From assembly GCA_046160485.1 (NCBI GenBank), contig JBJXGV010000033.1:1-64000 (forward strand): a stretch of DNA of 64,000 nt, given 5' to 3'. Source of the DNA: JBJXGV01 sp046160485. Its GTDB lineage: Bacteria > Orphanbacterota > Orphanbacteria > JBJXGV01. The notes below the pieces were generated by a model. That model saw only the letters and a list, made by a program, of their open reading frames with translations. It was not told the DNA's origin and did no database searches. Of this stretch, positions 1 through 8,508 are shown piece after piece. A program made the translations under genes and the position numbers. Every line of letters begins with the position of its first letter. Position 1 is the stretch's first letter.

Positions 1-153
1 GAGTTCGGCGCCGCCGCCCGCCGCGCCGCGATTCTCGGCACGCGCGATCGCGCGCGCGGCATCGTCCGCGCTCGCACCGCGCGCGCGTGCCGCCAGATCG
101 CTCAGCGGAAATGCCGCGAGCGCCGTCGCGAATGTTTCTCCTGCCGCACTCAC
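1..153 (-). CDS. thiH: ThiH, 2-iminoacetate synthase, N-terminus only
   Basis: Only the first ~51 codons are present; the gene runs off the left edge. The GTG start overlaps the thiG stop (GTGA), so the two are translationally coupled. The visible residues (TFATALAAFPLSDLAARARG, then an ASADDAARAIARAEN stretch) match the helical N-terminus of ThiH, before the radical-SAM CxxxCxxC motif, which lies outside the window. In the family, ThiH cleaves tyrosine to dehydroglycine for the thiazole ring made by ThiG. Identity rests mainly on position after thiG and the short N-terminal match; a biotin-synthase-like relative cannot be excluded. Confidence 0.62.
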   Translation of the reverse strand, partial: MSAAGETFATALAAFPLSDLAARARGASADDAARAIARAENRGAAGGGAEL

Positions 154-986
154 CGCGGCGCGCTCTCGCCGAGAAACCCCGTCAGCGGGCTCGACGCCTC
201 GGCGGCTTCTTGCGCATCGCGCCGGGGCGGCACGCCCGCGCGCCGCGCCGCGCGCCCCGCCGCCACGCCGAGCGCGAACGCGCGCGCCATCATCACCGCA
301 TCCTCCGCGACCGCGATCGCCGTGTTGACGAGCACCGCGTCGGCGCCCATCTCGAGGCACTCCGCGGCATCCGACGGCGCGCCGAGCCCCGCATCGACGA
401 TCACCGGCACGCGCGACTGTTCGATGATGAGCCCGATCGCATCGCGCGTTCGGAGTCCGCGATTCGATCCGATCGGCGAGCCGAGCGGCATCACGGTCGC
501 GCAGCCGGCCTCCTCGAGCCGCTTCGCGAGAATCGGATCGGCGTTGATGTACGGCAGGACGACGAACCCTTCGGCGACGAGGATCTCGGCCCCGCGCAGC
601 GTTTCGATCGGATCGGGGAGAAGCCAGCGCGGATCGGGCGTCACCTCGAGCTTCACCCAGTCGGAGAGGCCGGCCGCGCGCGCAAGCCGCGCAAGGCGCA
701 CCGCGTCGTCGGCCGTGCGCGCGCCCGACGTGTTTGGCAGCAGAAGCACGCGCTCGCGATCGAGGTAGTCGAGGATATTGCCGCGCGGCGCCGCAAGATC
801 GACGCGCCGCAGCGCGACCGTGACGATCTCGCTGCCCGACGCGGCGATCGCGTCGCGCATCACGTCGAGCGACGCGAACTTGCCTGTGCCCGTGAGCAGC
901 CGCGACCGAAACGCGCGCCCCGCGATGACGAGCAGATCGCTGCCGTCGGGCGTGGCGAGTGCGGCATTCGGCTGAGTCGGCGTCAT
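150..986 (-). CDS. thiG: Thiazole synthase ThiG
   Basis: ThiG condenses DXP, dehydroglycine and ThiS-thiocarboxylate to thiazole phosphate in the cytoplasm. The TIM-barrel signature is complete: FRSRLLTGTGKF near the N-terminus, NTSGARTADDAV, the Schiff-base lysine in WVKLEV, the VMPLGSPIGSNRG phosphate loop, and DAGLGAPSDAAECLEMGADA followed by VNTAIA. An in-frame TTG at 1034 would add 16 residues. The ATG at 986 is preferred because it has a GAAGG 10 bases upstream and gives 278 residues, closer to the usual ~260. No thiS or thiF is next to it. A strong promoter lies at 1107-1135. Confidence 0.93.
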   Translation of the reverse strand: MTPTQPNAALATPDGSDLLVIAGRAFRSRLLTGTGKFASLDVMRDAIAASGSEIVTVALRRVDLAAPRGNILDYLDRERVLLLPNTSGARTADDAVRLARLARAAGLSDWVKLEVTPDPRWLLPDPIETLRGAEILVAEGFVVLPYINADPILAKRLEEAGCATVMPLGSPIGSNRGLRTRDAIGLIIEQSRVPVIVDAGLGAPSDAAECLEMGADAVLVNTAIAVAEDAVMMARAFALGVAAGRAARRAGVPPRRDAQEAAEASSPLTGFLGESAPR

Positions 987-1106
987 CGGGCGAGCACCTT
1001 CGGGTCCGCGAACGGACGCCGCCTCCGCGTTCAACGATTCAGAGTTGATGACACGAGCCGGGCGACGCGCGCTGCGCTAGGAGGAGTTGCGATTTCTCGC
1101 TCGGGC

Positions 1107-1135
1107 AGTATAGTGGGCTCGCCAAACGCGGTCAA
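1107..1135 (-). promoter_or_regulatory. Sigma-70-type promoter for thiGH
   Basis: On the minus strand TTGACC (1135-1130) and TATACT (1112-1107) are separated by exactly 17 bases, facing thiG. The leader to the ATG is about 110 bases. I looked for a TPP riboswitch (CTGAGA and the conserved pyrophosphate-sensor arm) in it and saw none. Confidence 0.7.
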
Positions 1136-1210
1136 CACAACGCCCCGCCAGATCCGCCCGCAGGAGCCGCCGCGTCGTCACCAATTGTCGAGCACCCAGG
1201 GGACCAGCTC

Positions 1211-1885
1211 ATGGAGATGCTCCCGCGCCTCTATCTCGTCACGCACCGAAAACGCATCGCCGGGCCCGGGCTTCTCGACGCACTCGACGAGGCGCTCGAC
1301 GCGGGCGTGCGGCTCGTGATGCTGCGCGAGCGCGACATGACGGCGCGCGATCTGCTCGCGCTTGCGAAGAAGGCGGTCGCGCTCGCGGATGCGCGCGGCG
1401 CGCGGCTCCTCGTCAACGACCGGCTCGATGTCGCGCTCCTCGCGCGCGCGGCCGGTGCGCACCTGCGCGAGGCGAGCGTTCCGCTCGCCGAGGCGCGGCG
1501 CCTCATCTGGCCCGGCGCGCTCCTCGGCGCGAGCGTCCACACGCCCGAGGATGCCGCGCGCGCCGCAGCGACCGGCGCGAGCCTCATCGTCTTCGGGCCG
1601 GTCTACGCGACGCGCGACAAGGCGTATCGCGCGCCGCAGGGGCTCGCGGCGCTCCGCCTCGCCGCGCGCGCGGTTCGCGCGGCGACGGGCTCACACGCGA
1701 CACACGCCGTGCGCGTGCCGCTCTACGCGATCGGCGGGGTCACGCCCGAGCGCGCCGGAGAATGCATCGCCGCGGGCGCGCACGGCGTCGCCGTCATGAG
1801 CGGCATCCTCGGCGCCGACTCCATCCCCGCGCGGACGCGCGAGTACCTCCGCGCAATCGAGCGCGCGACGCGGCGCGAATCGTAG
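1211..1885 (+). CDS. thiE: Thiamine-phosphate synthase ThiE
   Basis: Couples hydroxymethylpyrimidine diphosphate to thiazole phosphate to give thiamine phosphate. 224 residues, typical length. Family features in order: LYLVTHR at the N-terminus, VMLRERDM (the pyrimidine-binding QxRxK-like strand), LLVNDRLDVAL, GASVHTPEDA, the phosphate-binding VFGPVYATRDK, and the C-terminal IGGVTPERA and GVAVMSGI loops. A second ATG two codons in is equally possible. Divergent from thiGH, so the thiamine genes share this 176-base intergenic region. Confidence 0.92.
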   Translation: MEMLPRLYLVTHRKRIAGPGLLDALDEALDAGVRLVMLRERDMTARDLLALAKKAVALADARGARLLVNDRLDVALLARAAGAHLREASVPLAEARRLIWPGALLGASVHTPEDAARAAATGASLIVFGPVYATRDKAYRAPQGLAALRLAARAVRAATGSHATHAVRVPLYAIGGVTPERAGECIAAGAHGVAVMSGILGADSIPARTREYLRAIERATRRES

Positions 1886-1896
1886 CGCCTCGGCAC

Positions 1897-1931
1897 AAAA
1901 AGAAGCGGGGCGGAGAATCTCTCCGCCCCGC
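1897..1931 (-). terminator. Intrinsic terminator of the P-domain protein gene
   Basis: Perfect 11-bp GC stem (1905-1915 with 1921-1931) and 5-base loop, followed on the minus strand by TTCTTTTT. It lies 43 bases after the stop of the 1974-2906 gene and between convergent genes; on the plus strand no T-run follows, so its effect on thiE transcripts is unclear. Confidence 0.85.
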
Positions 1932-1973
1932 ATTCGTGCGGCCGCTCTTCGCGGTCGCGATAGTCCCGATCGA

Positions 1974-2906
1974 CTAGCGGTAGAGGCCCTTCACTTCGCC
2001 CCAGCTCTTCGACTCGGTCGCGTTGACGCAGCTAATCTGCGAGCAGGTCTGACCGGGGTACGCCGTGCCGGTGCAGTCGCTCACGAGCACGCCATCCGCG
2101 CAGGAGCCGTCGGCGTAGCAGCACGCGCCGCGCGGGCGCTGATCCGGGCACACCGTCGTCGCGCACGCCGAGCCGGGTCCGCCAGCCGTTCCGCCAGCCG
2201 CCGCGCACTCGTCCGCAAGAAGGTCGGCGCACGTACCGTCGAAGAAGCAGCACGCCACGGTCTGGGGCGCAGCGTTCTTGATGCTGAGCGTCCAGCTCAC
2301 AACGTTGCCCGTGTCGCCGCCGGCGTTATCGGAGACGTTGAGAATCCAGCAGCCGGACTTGTCGAGACCGTCGAACGCGGCGAGGAGGCCGCCCTCGGCG
2401 GAAGGCTTGTAGCAGCCGCTTGCGATCGTCGACGGGCAGGTGGGCTCGCCCATCTCGGCCGCCACGGCATCGCTCCACTCGTACGCGTTCGTCGAAACGA
2501 GGTTACCGCTGCAGCCGAAGCCGGAGGTGCCGAAGCAGCCGGTGGTGCGGTTCTGACGGCAGAGGAAGCGGACCGGGCCCGCGTCGACGACGCCGTCGCA
2601 GTTGGAGTCGAGCGAAAGGCTCGCGACGAGATCGCCGACCCACGAGTGGTTCGCCGAAACGGAGACGATCACATCTTCGATCGTGCCCGTCTCGGTGAGC
2701 GTGAGCGAGCTGCTGACGCCCGCCGCGATGTTGTCGGGGATCGTCAGGTTTGCGTTGACGGTGAACTGCTTGTAGTCCGCCGTCGCACACGGCACGGAGC
2801 CGCCGTCCGGAATCGGCAGATCCTCGGGTGACTTCGTCTCTTGCGCGAACGCAAGCGCGCTACACGCGAAGACGAGCAGCATGGAAAACACGAAAGCCTT
2901 CTTCAT
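1974..2906 (-). CDS. Secreted protein with P/Homo B-like domain and Cys-rich repeats
   Basis: 310 residues starting with a clear signal peptide (MKKAFVFSMLLVFACSALAFAQ). Residues ~45-210 look like a proprotein-convertase P-domain: the strand pattern TIEDVIVSVSANHSWVGDL is its hallmark, and SGCWILNVSDNAGGDTG with VSWTLSI forms the end. After it come two ~40-residue Cys-rich repeats, each opening with CC-x2-DG-x-C and ending in C-x(2-3)-C; I know these from secreted proteins of Planctomycetes and Eisenbacteria-like genomes. No protease domain is present, so it is a binding or surface module. GGGAGG sits 8 bases before the ATG. Its ligand and anchoring are unknown. Confidence 0.75.
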   Translation of the reverse strand: MKKAFVFSMLLVFACSALAFAQETKSPEDLPIPDGGSVPCATADYKQFTVNANLTIPDNIAAGVSSSLTLTETGTIEDVIVSVSANHSWVGDLVASLSLDSNCDGVVDAGPVRFLCRQNRTTGCFGTSGFGCSGNLVSTNAYEWSDAVAAEMGEPTCPSTIASGCYKPSAEGGLLAAFDGLDKSGCWILNVSDNAGGDTGNVVSWTLSIKNAAPQTVACCFFDGTCADLLADECAAAGGTAGGPGSACATTVCPDQRPRGACCYADGSCADGVLVSDCTGTAYPGQTCSQISCVNATESKSWGEVKGLYR

Positions 2907-3071
2907 CGGTGAATCCTCCCAGAAACGGGGTGACCTGAAGTGGAGGATTCAAGACGGGACGTGACGCCCGCGATGACCCTCCGGTTGAGAGCTGGCGGCG
3001 GCGGGAAGCTAGAGCCGAGATGAGGACCTACCGAGAGGGGATTCCCACCCATTCGCCGAATTAGCGCGGAC

Positions 3072-3099
3072 GGTATCACGCCAACGGTGCCGAATTCAA
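3072..3099 (-). promoter_or_regulatory. Possible promoter for the P-domain protein
   Basis: TTGAAT (3099-3094) and GATACC (3077-3072) with a 16-base spacer on the minus strand, ~165 bases before the ATG. Both boxes are imperfect. The rest of the 2907-3177 gap shows only the terminator hairpin at 3142-3169. Confidence 0.3.
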
Positions 3100-3141
3100 T
3101 CAAAGATTCACGCACCTGCGGCTGGCCGCGGGCGCGGAATC

Positions 3142-3169
3142 GGGGGCGCGGGCCTTGGGTCGCGCCCCC
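3142..3169 (-). terminator. Terminator-like hairpin after the first LVIVD gene
   Basis: Perfect 9-bp G/C stem (3142-3150 with 3161-3169), 10-base loop, 8 bases beyond the stop of the 3178-5652 gene. No U-run follows on the minus strand, so it may act with Rho or simply protect the 3' end. Confidence 0.5.
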
Positions 3170-3177
3170 AGCGCCCG

Positions 3178-5652
3178 TCAGCGGACGAGCAGTAACCGGC
3201 GCGAGAGGCTCTCGCCGCCCGTCTCGAGTCGGTAGAAGTAGACGCCGCTGGCGACGGGGCGCCCCGAGGTGTCGCGGCCGTCCCAGCGCGCCTGGTGCGC
3301 GCCCCCGGGGAGCGCACCGTCGACGAGCGTCGCGACGCGGCGTCCGTCGGGCGAGTAGATCGAAAGCTCCACGCGGCCGGCGGCCGGCAGGTCGAAAGCG
3401 ATCGTTGCGCCCGCGGCCGTGGGGTTCGGCGCGCTGGGGTGGAGCGCGACGCGCGCCGCCGAACCCGGCGTCGGCGCACCGTCTCCCGGCCCCGCGACGC
3501 CTGTCGGCGTCCCGCCCCAGATCCGGAAATCGTCCACAAGCGCCTCGACAACCGACTCGGTTCCGAGGTCTTGCGCGATAAACCGGAAGCGGACCTGCGA
3601 CGTCGGCACGATGTAATCCCAGAGGTGTCTGGTGATCTCGACCCACTCGGCCGCGGAGGCCGTCGTGTTCTCGATCGCCACCCACGAGGCGCCGCCGTCC
3701 GAGGAGACGTCGACGCGCCACGGATCGGTGCGCGGCGCGAGCCCGCCGTCGTTGACGAACCAGCGGTAGTACTGGACGACCGGATCGGGAACGGTCGTCA
3801 GGTCGAAGACCGGGGATGTGAGCGTGGTCGTGCCGCCGTCGACGTCGTCCGCCGTGGCCGGCGACGGGAGGCCGGAGTTGCCCGTCATCCAGCAGCGGCG
3901 CTCGAGGACCGCGCTTCCGGCGGTGTGATCGTTCTCCGGCTGGATGTATCCGCCGCCGGTGCGGCGCGGGTTGGCGATGATCCAGCGGCCCGATGTGGCG
4001 TTGTCGCCCGCGGTCCAGCTCGACCACCCCGTCGAGTCCTCGAATTCTTTCGCGTAGAACACGGCGTCGAGGAAGCGGTCAGCGGTCGTGGTGATGCTCG
4101 CGGCGATCGAGATCTGCGTGGAATCCGGCGTCCAATTGAGGATGTCGAAGCGCGCGCCGTACGTCCCCGCCGGTACGGCGGCGATCGAGAACGCGCCGCC
4201 GGCGTCCGTGGTATCGCCAAGCGCCGTCCCGTCGAGGTGGATGCGCGCGCCCGCGATCGGGTTGTTCGTGAGCGCGTCGCGAATCACGCCCGCGAGCGTT
4301 CCCGTCGGAATCGCCGAGAGCCCGAGGTCCGTCGTCGTCGTCGCGCCGGTCGTCGCGGTCACCGCGGCGCTCGCCGAGTCCGCGAATCCGAACGCGCGCG
4401 CGACAATCGTGTACGCCCCCGCGTCGAGCGACAGCCGGTACTGTCCTGACGCGTTCGTCGTCGCGGTCCACCCGTTCTCGACGACGCGCACCGTCGCGCC
4501 CGCAATCGGCGCGAGCGTCGCCGCGTTGCGCACCACTCCCGCGAGCGTCCCCTTCTCCCAATCCATCGCGACGAGGAATCCGCCCTGCGTGATGTCGGTG
4601 ATAAGCACCGAGCCCGACGGGTAGTACGGGAACACGCCCCAATCGCCCGCGAAGAGCCCGCCGCCGGGATGCTCGTCGAAGAAGCCGCGCTCTGTCACGT
4701 TGGTCGGGTCGGTGATGTCGAGCACGCGCAGCCCCTCGGTGTAGTACGAGAGAAACGCTTGGTCACCCTTGACGCAGACGTTGTGCACGGACGCGCTCGG
4801 GTTCGGGTTGTACGAGTCGACCTGGATGATGTCGGTGGGATCGGTGATGTCCCAAACGCGCAAATGCCCGCCGAACGTTTCGTCGCATGTGAGCACGTGG
4901 TCGCCGTCTTCGGTCGGCCACGCCGCGTGAGTCGCCGCGCCCGGGTAGCTCGTGATGCCGATCGTGTCGATGTCCGCCGGGTTCGAAACGTCGAGCAGCA
5001 GGAGCTTCCCAGAGTTGATGCATGCGCAGTACGCCGTGTCGCCGCGCACGTACGCATCGTGAATGTAGAGATCGCCGTAGTTGCCGATGAGCACCGGATT
5101 GACCGGGTCCGCGAGATCGAGAATGCGAAGGCCGCCGCCGCCCGAGTTCGCGCCCATCGCGTAGCAGCGCGCGGTCGTCGTATCGATGAAGACGGTGTGC
5201 GCGGTGCCGAACGCGCCCGTGTACGCGCGCACGAGTGACGGCGCCTCGGGATTCGCCATGTCGATAATTTGCAGGCCGGAGAGTTCGCCGTTCCCCTCGG
5301 TCACCACGTACGCGTAGTTCTTGTAGACCTTCAGCTCCTTCCAGATCGAAACGGGGCCCGCGATCAAACCCGTGCGCCGCGGCCGGTATGGATCGGAGAG
5401 GTTGTAGATCGCGGTGCCGTTCTCGTTGCCGATCAGCGCGTACTCGACGCCCGTGTTGGGATCGACGTAGCCCCAGCAGTTGCCATTGTTCCCGCTGAGT
5501 TCGTCCATTTGCGACTGCATCGAGATCTGGCTCGCGACGATCTGTGCGTTGGCGATCGGCGCACACACGAGAACCACGGTGGCGAGCGCGAGCGTGGCGA
5601 GCGCGGGCGCCACGAAGCGGAGCGCGCGGCATGGGCGAGGCGAGCTAGGCAC
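3178..5652 (-). CDS. Secreted LVIVD-repeat (choice-of-anchor B) protein with FlgD-Ig tail
   Basis: 824 residues from a GTG preceded by GAGGAGG at 8 bases; an ATG 36 codons upstream would precede the signal peptide with non-signal-like sequence. Domains: signal peptide ending APIANA; a beta-propeller of LVIVD repeats (~35-390) with blades ending in GLQIIDMANPEAP, GLRILDLADPVNP, LLLLDVSNPADI, LRVWDITDPTDI and GLRVLDITDPTN; two carboxypeptidase-regulatory-like Ig domains (GTLAGVVRNAATLAPIAGA and GTLAGVIRDALTNNPIAGA); a jelly-roll-like domain (~565-735); and a C-terminal FlgD-Ig module ending GVYFYRLETGGESLSRRLLL. The CWGYVDPNTGVEYA motif is shared with the next gene, its tandem paralogue. Probably cell-surface or released; no enzyme active site is visible. 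Confidence 0.82.
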   Translation of the reverse strand: MPSSPRPCRALRFVAPALATLALATVVLVCAPIANAQIVASQISMQSQMDELSGNNGNCWGYVDPNTGVEYALIGNENGTAIYNLSDPYRPRRTGLIAGPVSIWKELKVYKNYAYVVTEGNGELSGLQIIDMANPEAPSLVRAYTGAFGTAHTVFIDTTTARCYAMGANSGGGGLRILDLADPVNPVLIGNYGDLYIHDAYVRGDTAYCACINSGKLLLLDVSNPADIDTIGITSYPGAATHAAWPTEDGDHVLTCDETFGGHLRVWDITDPTDIIQVDSYNPNPSASVHNVCVKGDQAFLSYYTEGLRVLDITDPTNVTERGFFDEHPGGGLFAGDWGVFPYYPSGSVLITDITQGGFLVAMDWEKGTLAGVVRNAATLAPIAGATVRVVENGWTATTNASGQYRLSLDAGAYTIVARAFGFADSASAAVTATTGATTTTDLGLSAIPTGTLAGVIRDALTNNPIAGARIHLDGTALGDTTDAGGAFSIAAVPAGTYGARFDILNWTPDSTQISIAASITTTADRFLDAVFYAKEFEDSTGWSSWTAGDNATSGRWIIANPRRTGGGYIQPENDHTAGSAVLERRCWMTGNSGLPSPATADDVDGGTTTLTSPVFDLTTVPDPVVQYYRWFVNDGGLAPRTDPWRVDVSSDGGASWVAIENTTASAAEWVEITRHLWDYIVPTSQVRFRFIAQDLGTESVVEALVDDFRIWGGTPTGVAGPGDGAPTPGSAARVALHPSAPNPTAAGATIAFDLPAAGRVELSIYSPDGRRVATLVDGALPGGAHQARWDGRDTSGRPVASGVYFYRLETGGESLSRRLLLVR

Positions 5653-5704
5653 GGGGAGAACCTCCTCGGGATTGGGTCGGACAAAGGGGCTTGGGTAGCA
5701 CAGA

Positions 5705-5727
5705 GGGGCGCTCGTCTTGAGCGCCCC
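5705..5727 (-). terminator. Hairpin between the two LVIVD genes
   Basis: Perfect 9-bp stem GGGGCGCTC/GAGCGCCCC with 5-base loop, ~40 bases after the stop of the 5766-8189 gene and ~50 bases before the GTG of the next one. No U-run. It could be a terminator or a processing/stability element inside a two-gene message. Confidence 0.5.
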
Positions 5728-5765
5728 CTGAGTAGTCGTGACGACGAACCGGTCGTGCACGCGCG

Positions 5766-8189
5766 TTACTTCGCGAGAACGATCTTGCGCGCCGCGGTTT
5801 CCTTGCCGGACTCGAGCCGCATGAGGTACACGCCGCTCGCGACGGAGTTACCGCGTTCGTCGCGGCCGTCCCACGCAACCGAGTGGCGGCCCGCCGGGAG
5901 TGCACTCTTGACGAGCGTGCGAACGCGCCGGCCTTCGAGGCTGAAGATCGAAAGCTGTGCCTGGCCATCGCGCGCCAGATCGAAGCTGATCGCGGTGTGC
6001 GGGTTGAACGGATTCGGCGAGTTCGGAAGGAGCGCGAAGCGCGAGCTGCTGGTGCCGCCGGCGACGGGAGTGACCGACGCGCCCCACACGCGGAAGTCGT
6101 CGACGCCAGCTTCGACGACCGAGCCGCTCCCAGCGTCTTCGGCGATGAAGCGCATCCGCACCTGCGTCGACGGCGTGACGTAGTCGGCCACGCGGAGCCG
6201 AATCTCTTTCCATGCCGGGGTCGACGTGCGCGTCGAGTCCGTCGTCACCCACGTCGTCCCGCCGTTCGACGAGATCTGCACCTTCCAAACGTCTTCGCCG
6301 GGGGAGCCGCCGCCGTCGTTGATGTACCAGCGGAAGTACTGAATGGTCGGGTCCGCGACGAGCGACAGGTCCATGTTGCCCGAGGTAAGCGTCGTGCGTC
6401 CTCCGTCGACGTCCGCGTCGCCGACGCCGCCGCCTACGGGACCTTGGCCGGTGATCCAGCACTTCACGAGAGGGTTGGGCGAGTGGTCGTCCTCAGGCTG
6501 AACAAGTCCGCCGCCGGTGCCGCGCGGGTTGACGCGCGTCCAGATTCCGGTGGAGGCGTTGTCGCCGCCCTGCGCGTTCACGCCCCAGCCGGCTGCGCTT
6601 GTGTCCTCGAACTCGAAGGCGAACGAGACGGGTTGAAACGGGAAATAGAGATCCGGATTGACGCCCGTGACGAAGTTGACGACCTGCGAATCGGGGATGC
6701 TCGTCCAGAAATCGAGCGCGACCGTTTGCTGGCCCGCGGGAATCGTCGCGAACGAGAAGAGCCCGCCCGCGTCCGTGACATCGACGTACGGCGTGTTGCG
6801 CACCGAAACGCGCGCGTTCGGAATTCCCGCGCCGAACGCGTACTGGAAGACGCCGCCGACGCTGCCGGTGGGGATCAGCGTGAGCGCGAAGTCCGTCGTG
6901 ACGGTTTGGCCCGCGAGGAGATTGACGACCGCCGAGTCCGGCGCGTAGCCGAACGCGGTCGCGACTGCGGTATACGTGCCGGCCGATCCCGGAATGCGGT
7001 AGAAGCCGCTCGCGTTGGTCGAGTCGAAGACTGCGCCCGGCGTCAGGGTCACGCGCGCGTTGTTGATCGCTAGGCTCGACGTTGCGTCGGTGATCGTTCC
7101 TTCGAGGATGGCGAAGTTCTGCTCGAGCACGTCGAAGAGGAACATGCCGCCCTCGATGTCGCTCACGACGACGGTTCCGCTCGGGAAGTAGTTGAACACG
7201 CCCCACGCGCCGTTGAACAGACCGCCGGCCGGTGCATACGTGTCGTAGTACGCGACGCGCACGAGGTCCGTCGGGTCGGTGATGTCGAGCACCTGGAGGC
7301 CCATCGTGTAGTGCGCTACGAACGCGAGGTTGTCGCGCACGTGCACGTTGTGCGCGTCCGCCGCGCTGCTCGCCGTGTAGCCGTCGACCTGAATCGGCGA
7401 CTGAAGATCCGTGATGTCCCACGACGTGACGCGCCCGCCGGTGGTCTCGTCCGTGACGAGGAGGTGAGTGCGGTCCTCGGTCGGCCAGCAGTTGTGCGTG
7501 GAGGTGCGCTCGCTCGAAAACGCGACGATCTGCGTGATGTTCGCTGCGTTTGACGTGTTGAGCACGCGAACCTGGCCCGCGTTGAAGCACGCGGCCCAGA
7601 GCGTGTCGTTGCGCGCGTACGAGTCGTGAACGTACGCGGCCGAGTACGCGCCGAGATACGTCGGCGCCACCGGGTTCGCGAGGCTTAAGATCGCGCAGTC
7701 GATGTTCGAGCCGTTCGCGTAGAGCTTCGCGGCGAGCGAGTCGATCGTGACGGTGTGAATCGAGCTGAGCCCGGCGACGGTCGAGGTCGCTGCAAGAAAC
7801 GGCGCCTCGGGATTCGTCAGGTCGATGATTTGGAGGCCGCCGCCGCCCTCGGTGCCGACGTAGCAGTATTGGCGGTACGTCTTCATTTCACGCCACGAGG
7901 AGTTCGGTCCCGGAATCGAGCCGGTCAGGACCGGCGCGGCCGGGTTCGAGATGTTGTAGATCCGCGTGGCCGTCGAGTGGCCGAAGATTGCGTATTCGAC
8001 GCCGGTGTTCGGATCGGTGTATCCCCAGCATGACGAGCCGGAGCCGCCGCCATTCGGAACCTGGACGTGCAAGGTGCAATTCAGCGCGATTTGCGCCGCC
8101 GCATTTTCCGTGAACGTTGCGGTTGTCACGACGGCGAGCACGAGCGCGGTGAAGAGATGGCGAAGCGTGAACCGGTAGCAGATGGGCAT
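5766..8189 (-). CDS. Secreted LVIVD-repeat protein, paralogue of the 3178-5652 product
   Basis: 807 residues; AAGGATGG precedes the ATG closely. Signal peptide ends near TENAAAQ. LVIVD blades include RIYNISNPAAP, GLQIIDLTNPEAP, CAILSLANPVAP, VTSWDITDLQSP and GLQVLDITDPTD. Two carboxypeptidase-regulatory-like domains follow (AILEGTITDATSSLAINNA and TGSVGGVFQYAFGAGIPNA), then a jelly-roll-like region and the FlgD-Ig tail ending RKIVLAK. The domain order matches the downstream neighbour exactly, including CWGYTDPNTGVEYA, so this is an old tandem duplication with strong divergence in the loops. Likely transcribed from the promoter at 8319-8348. Confidence 0.82.
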   Translation of the reverse strand: MPICYRFTLRHLFTALVLAVVTTATFTENAAAQIALNCTLHVQVPNGGGSGSSCWGYTDPNTGVEYAIFGHSTATRIYNISNPAAPVLTGSIPGPNSSWREMKTYRQYCYVGTEGGGGLQIIDLTNPEAPFLAATSTVAGLSSIHTVTIDSLAAKLYANGSNIDCAILSLANPVAPTYLGAYSAAYVHDSYARNDTLWAACFNAGQVRVLNTSNAANITQIVAFSSERTSTHNCWPTEDRTHLLVTDETTGGRVTSWDITDLQSPIQVDGYTASSAADAHNVHVRDNLAFVAHYTMGLQVLDITDPTDLVRVAYYDTYAPAGGLFNGAWGVFNYFPSGTVVVSDIEGGMFLFDVLEQNFAILEGTITDATSSLAINNARVTLTPGAVFDSTNASGFYRIPGSAGTYTAVATAFGYAPDSAVVNLLAGQTVTTDFALTLIPTGSVGGVFQYAFGAGIPNARVSVRNTPYVDVTDAGGLFSFATIPAGQQTVALDFWTSIPDSQVVNFVTGVNPDLYFPFQPVSFAFEFEDTSAAGWGVNAQGGDNASTGIWTRVNPRGTGGGLVQPEDDHSPNPLVKCWITGQGPVGGGVGDADVDGGRTTLTSGNMDLSLVADPTIQYFRWYINDGGGSPGEDVWKVQISSNGGTTWVTTDSTRTSTPAWKEIRLRVADYVTPSTQVRMRFIAEDAGSGSVVEAGVDDFRVWGASVTPVAGGTSSSRFALLPNSPNPFNPHTAISFDLARDGQAQLSIFSLEGRRVRTLVKSALPAGRHSVAWDGRDERGNSVASGVYLMRLESGKETAARKIVLAK

Positions 8190-8290
8190 GAGCCATCCTT
8201 TCTCGAATCAGAAAGTTTGTGAGCGCAACAGAAGGCCCGCGCGGAACCGGGGAGCTCGAGCGAAGCCGTCTTACGGGAGGGGCATGTCAC

Positions 8291-8309
8291 CGTCGAGGCA
8301 CGCTCGACG
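8291..8309 (-). promoter_or_regulatory. 5'-end stem-loop of the LVIVD transcript
   Basis: Perfect 7-bp stem CGTCGAG/CTCGACG with a 5-base loop. It would begin within the first few bases of a message started at the 8319-8348 promoter, as 5' stabilising hairpins do. The rest of the 8190-8508 gap shows nothing further except the candidate -10 for the exporter operon. Confidence 0.4.
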
Positions 8310-8318
8310 ACGGGGACG

Positions 8319-8348
8319 ACTCTACCTGCTTGGACGCAACGCTGTCAA
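8319..8348 (-). promoter_or_regulatory. Sigma-70-type promoter for the LVIVD genes
   Basis: On the minus strand a perfect TTGACA (8348-8343), 18-base spacer and TAGAGT (8324-8319). It points at the ATG at 8189, leaving a leader of ~120 bases. Confidence 0.6.
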
Positions 8349-8472
8349 GGAGTTAGACGCAGTGGCGTGAGTGGCGGAATGCGCTGGCGACACGCCGCGC
8401 GCGATGTGGGCGGCGGGCGCGAACGAGGCGGCGTCGGAGTGATCGCAATCTGGCTCGCGCGAGGGTGAGACG

Positions 8473-8478
8473 TTACAC
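8473..8478 (+). promoter_or_regulatory. Possible -10 element of the exporter operon
   Basis: TACACT preceded by GT, 31 bases before the ATG at 8509. No convincing -35 box is visible. The same GTTACACT string stands just before the MFS gene at 47011. Confidence 0.3.
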
Positions 8479-8508
8479 TGTGCGCGTGTTGAGGCCCCCA
8501 TCCCGCCG

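Noticed and set aside
1035..1210. TPP riboswitch before thiG or thiE
   Set aside because: Neither CTGAGA nor the conserved pyrophosphate-sensor arm is present on either strand.
87..1319. Long plus-strand frame across thiG
   Set aside because: Arg/His-rich product antisense to a well-recognised thiG; a typical shadow frame of GC-rich coding sequence.
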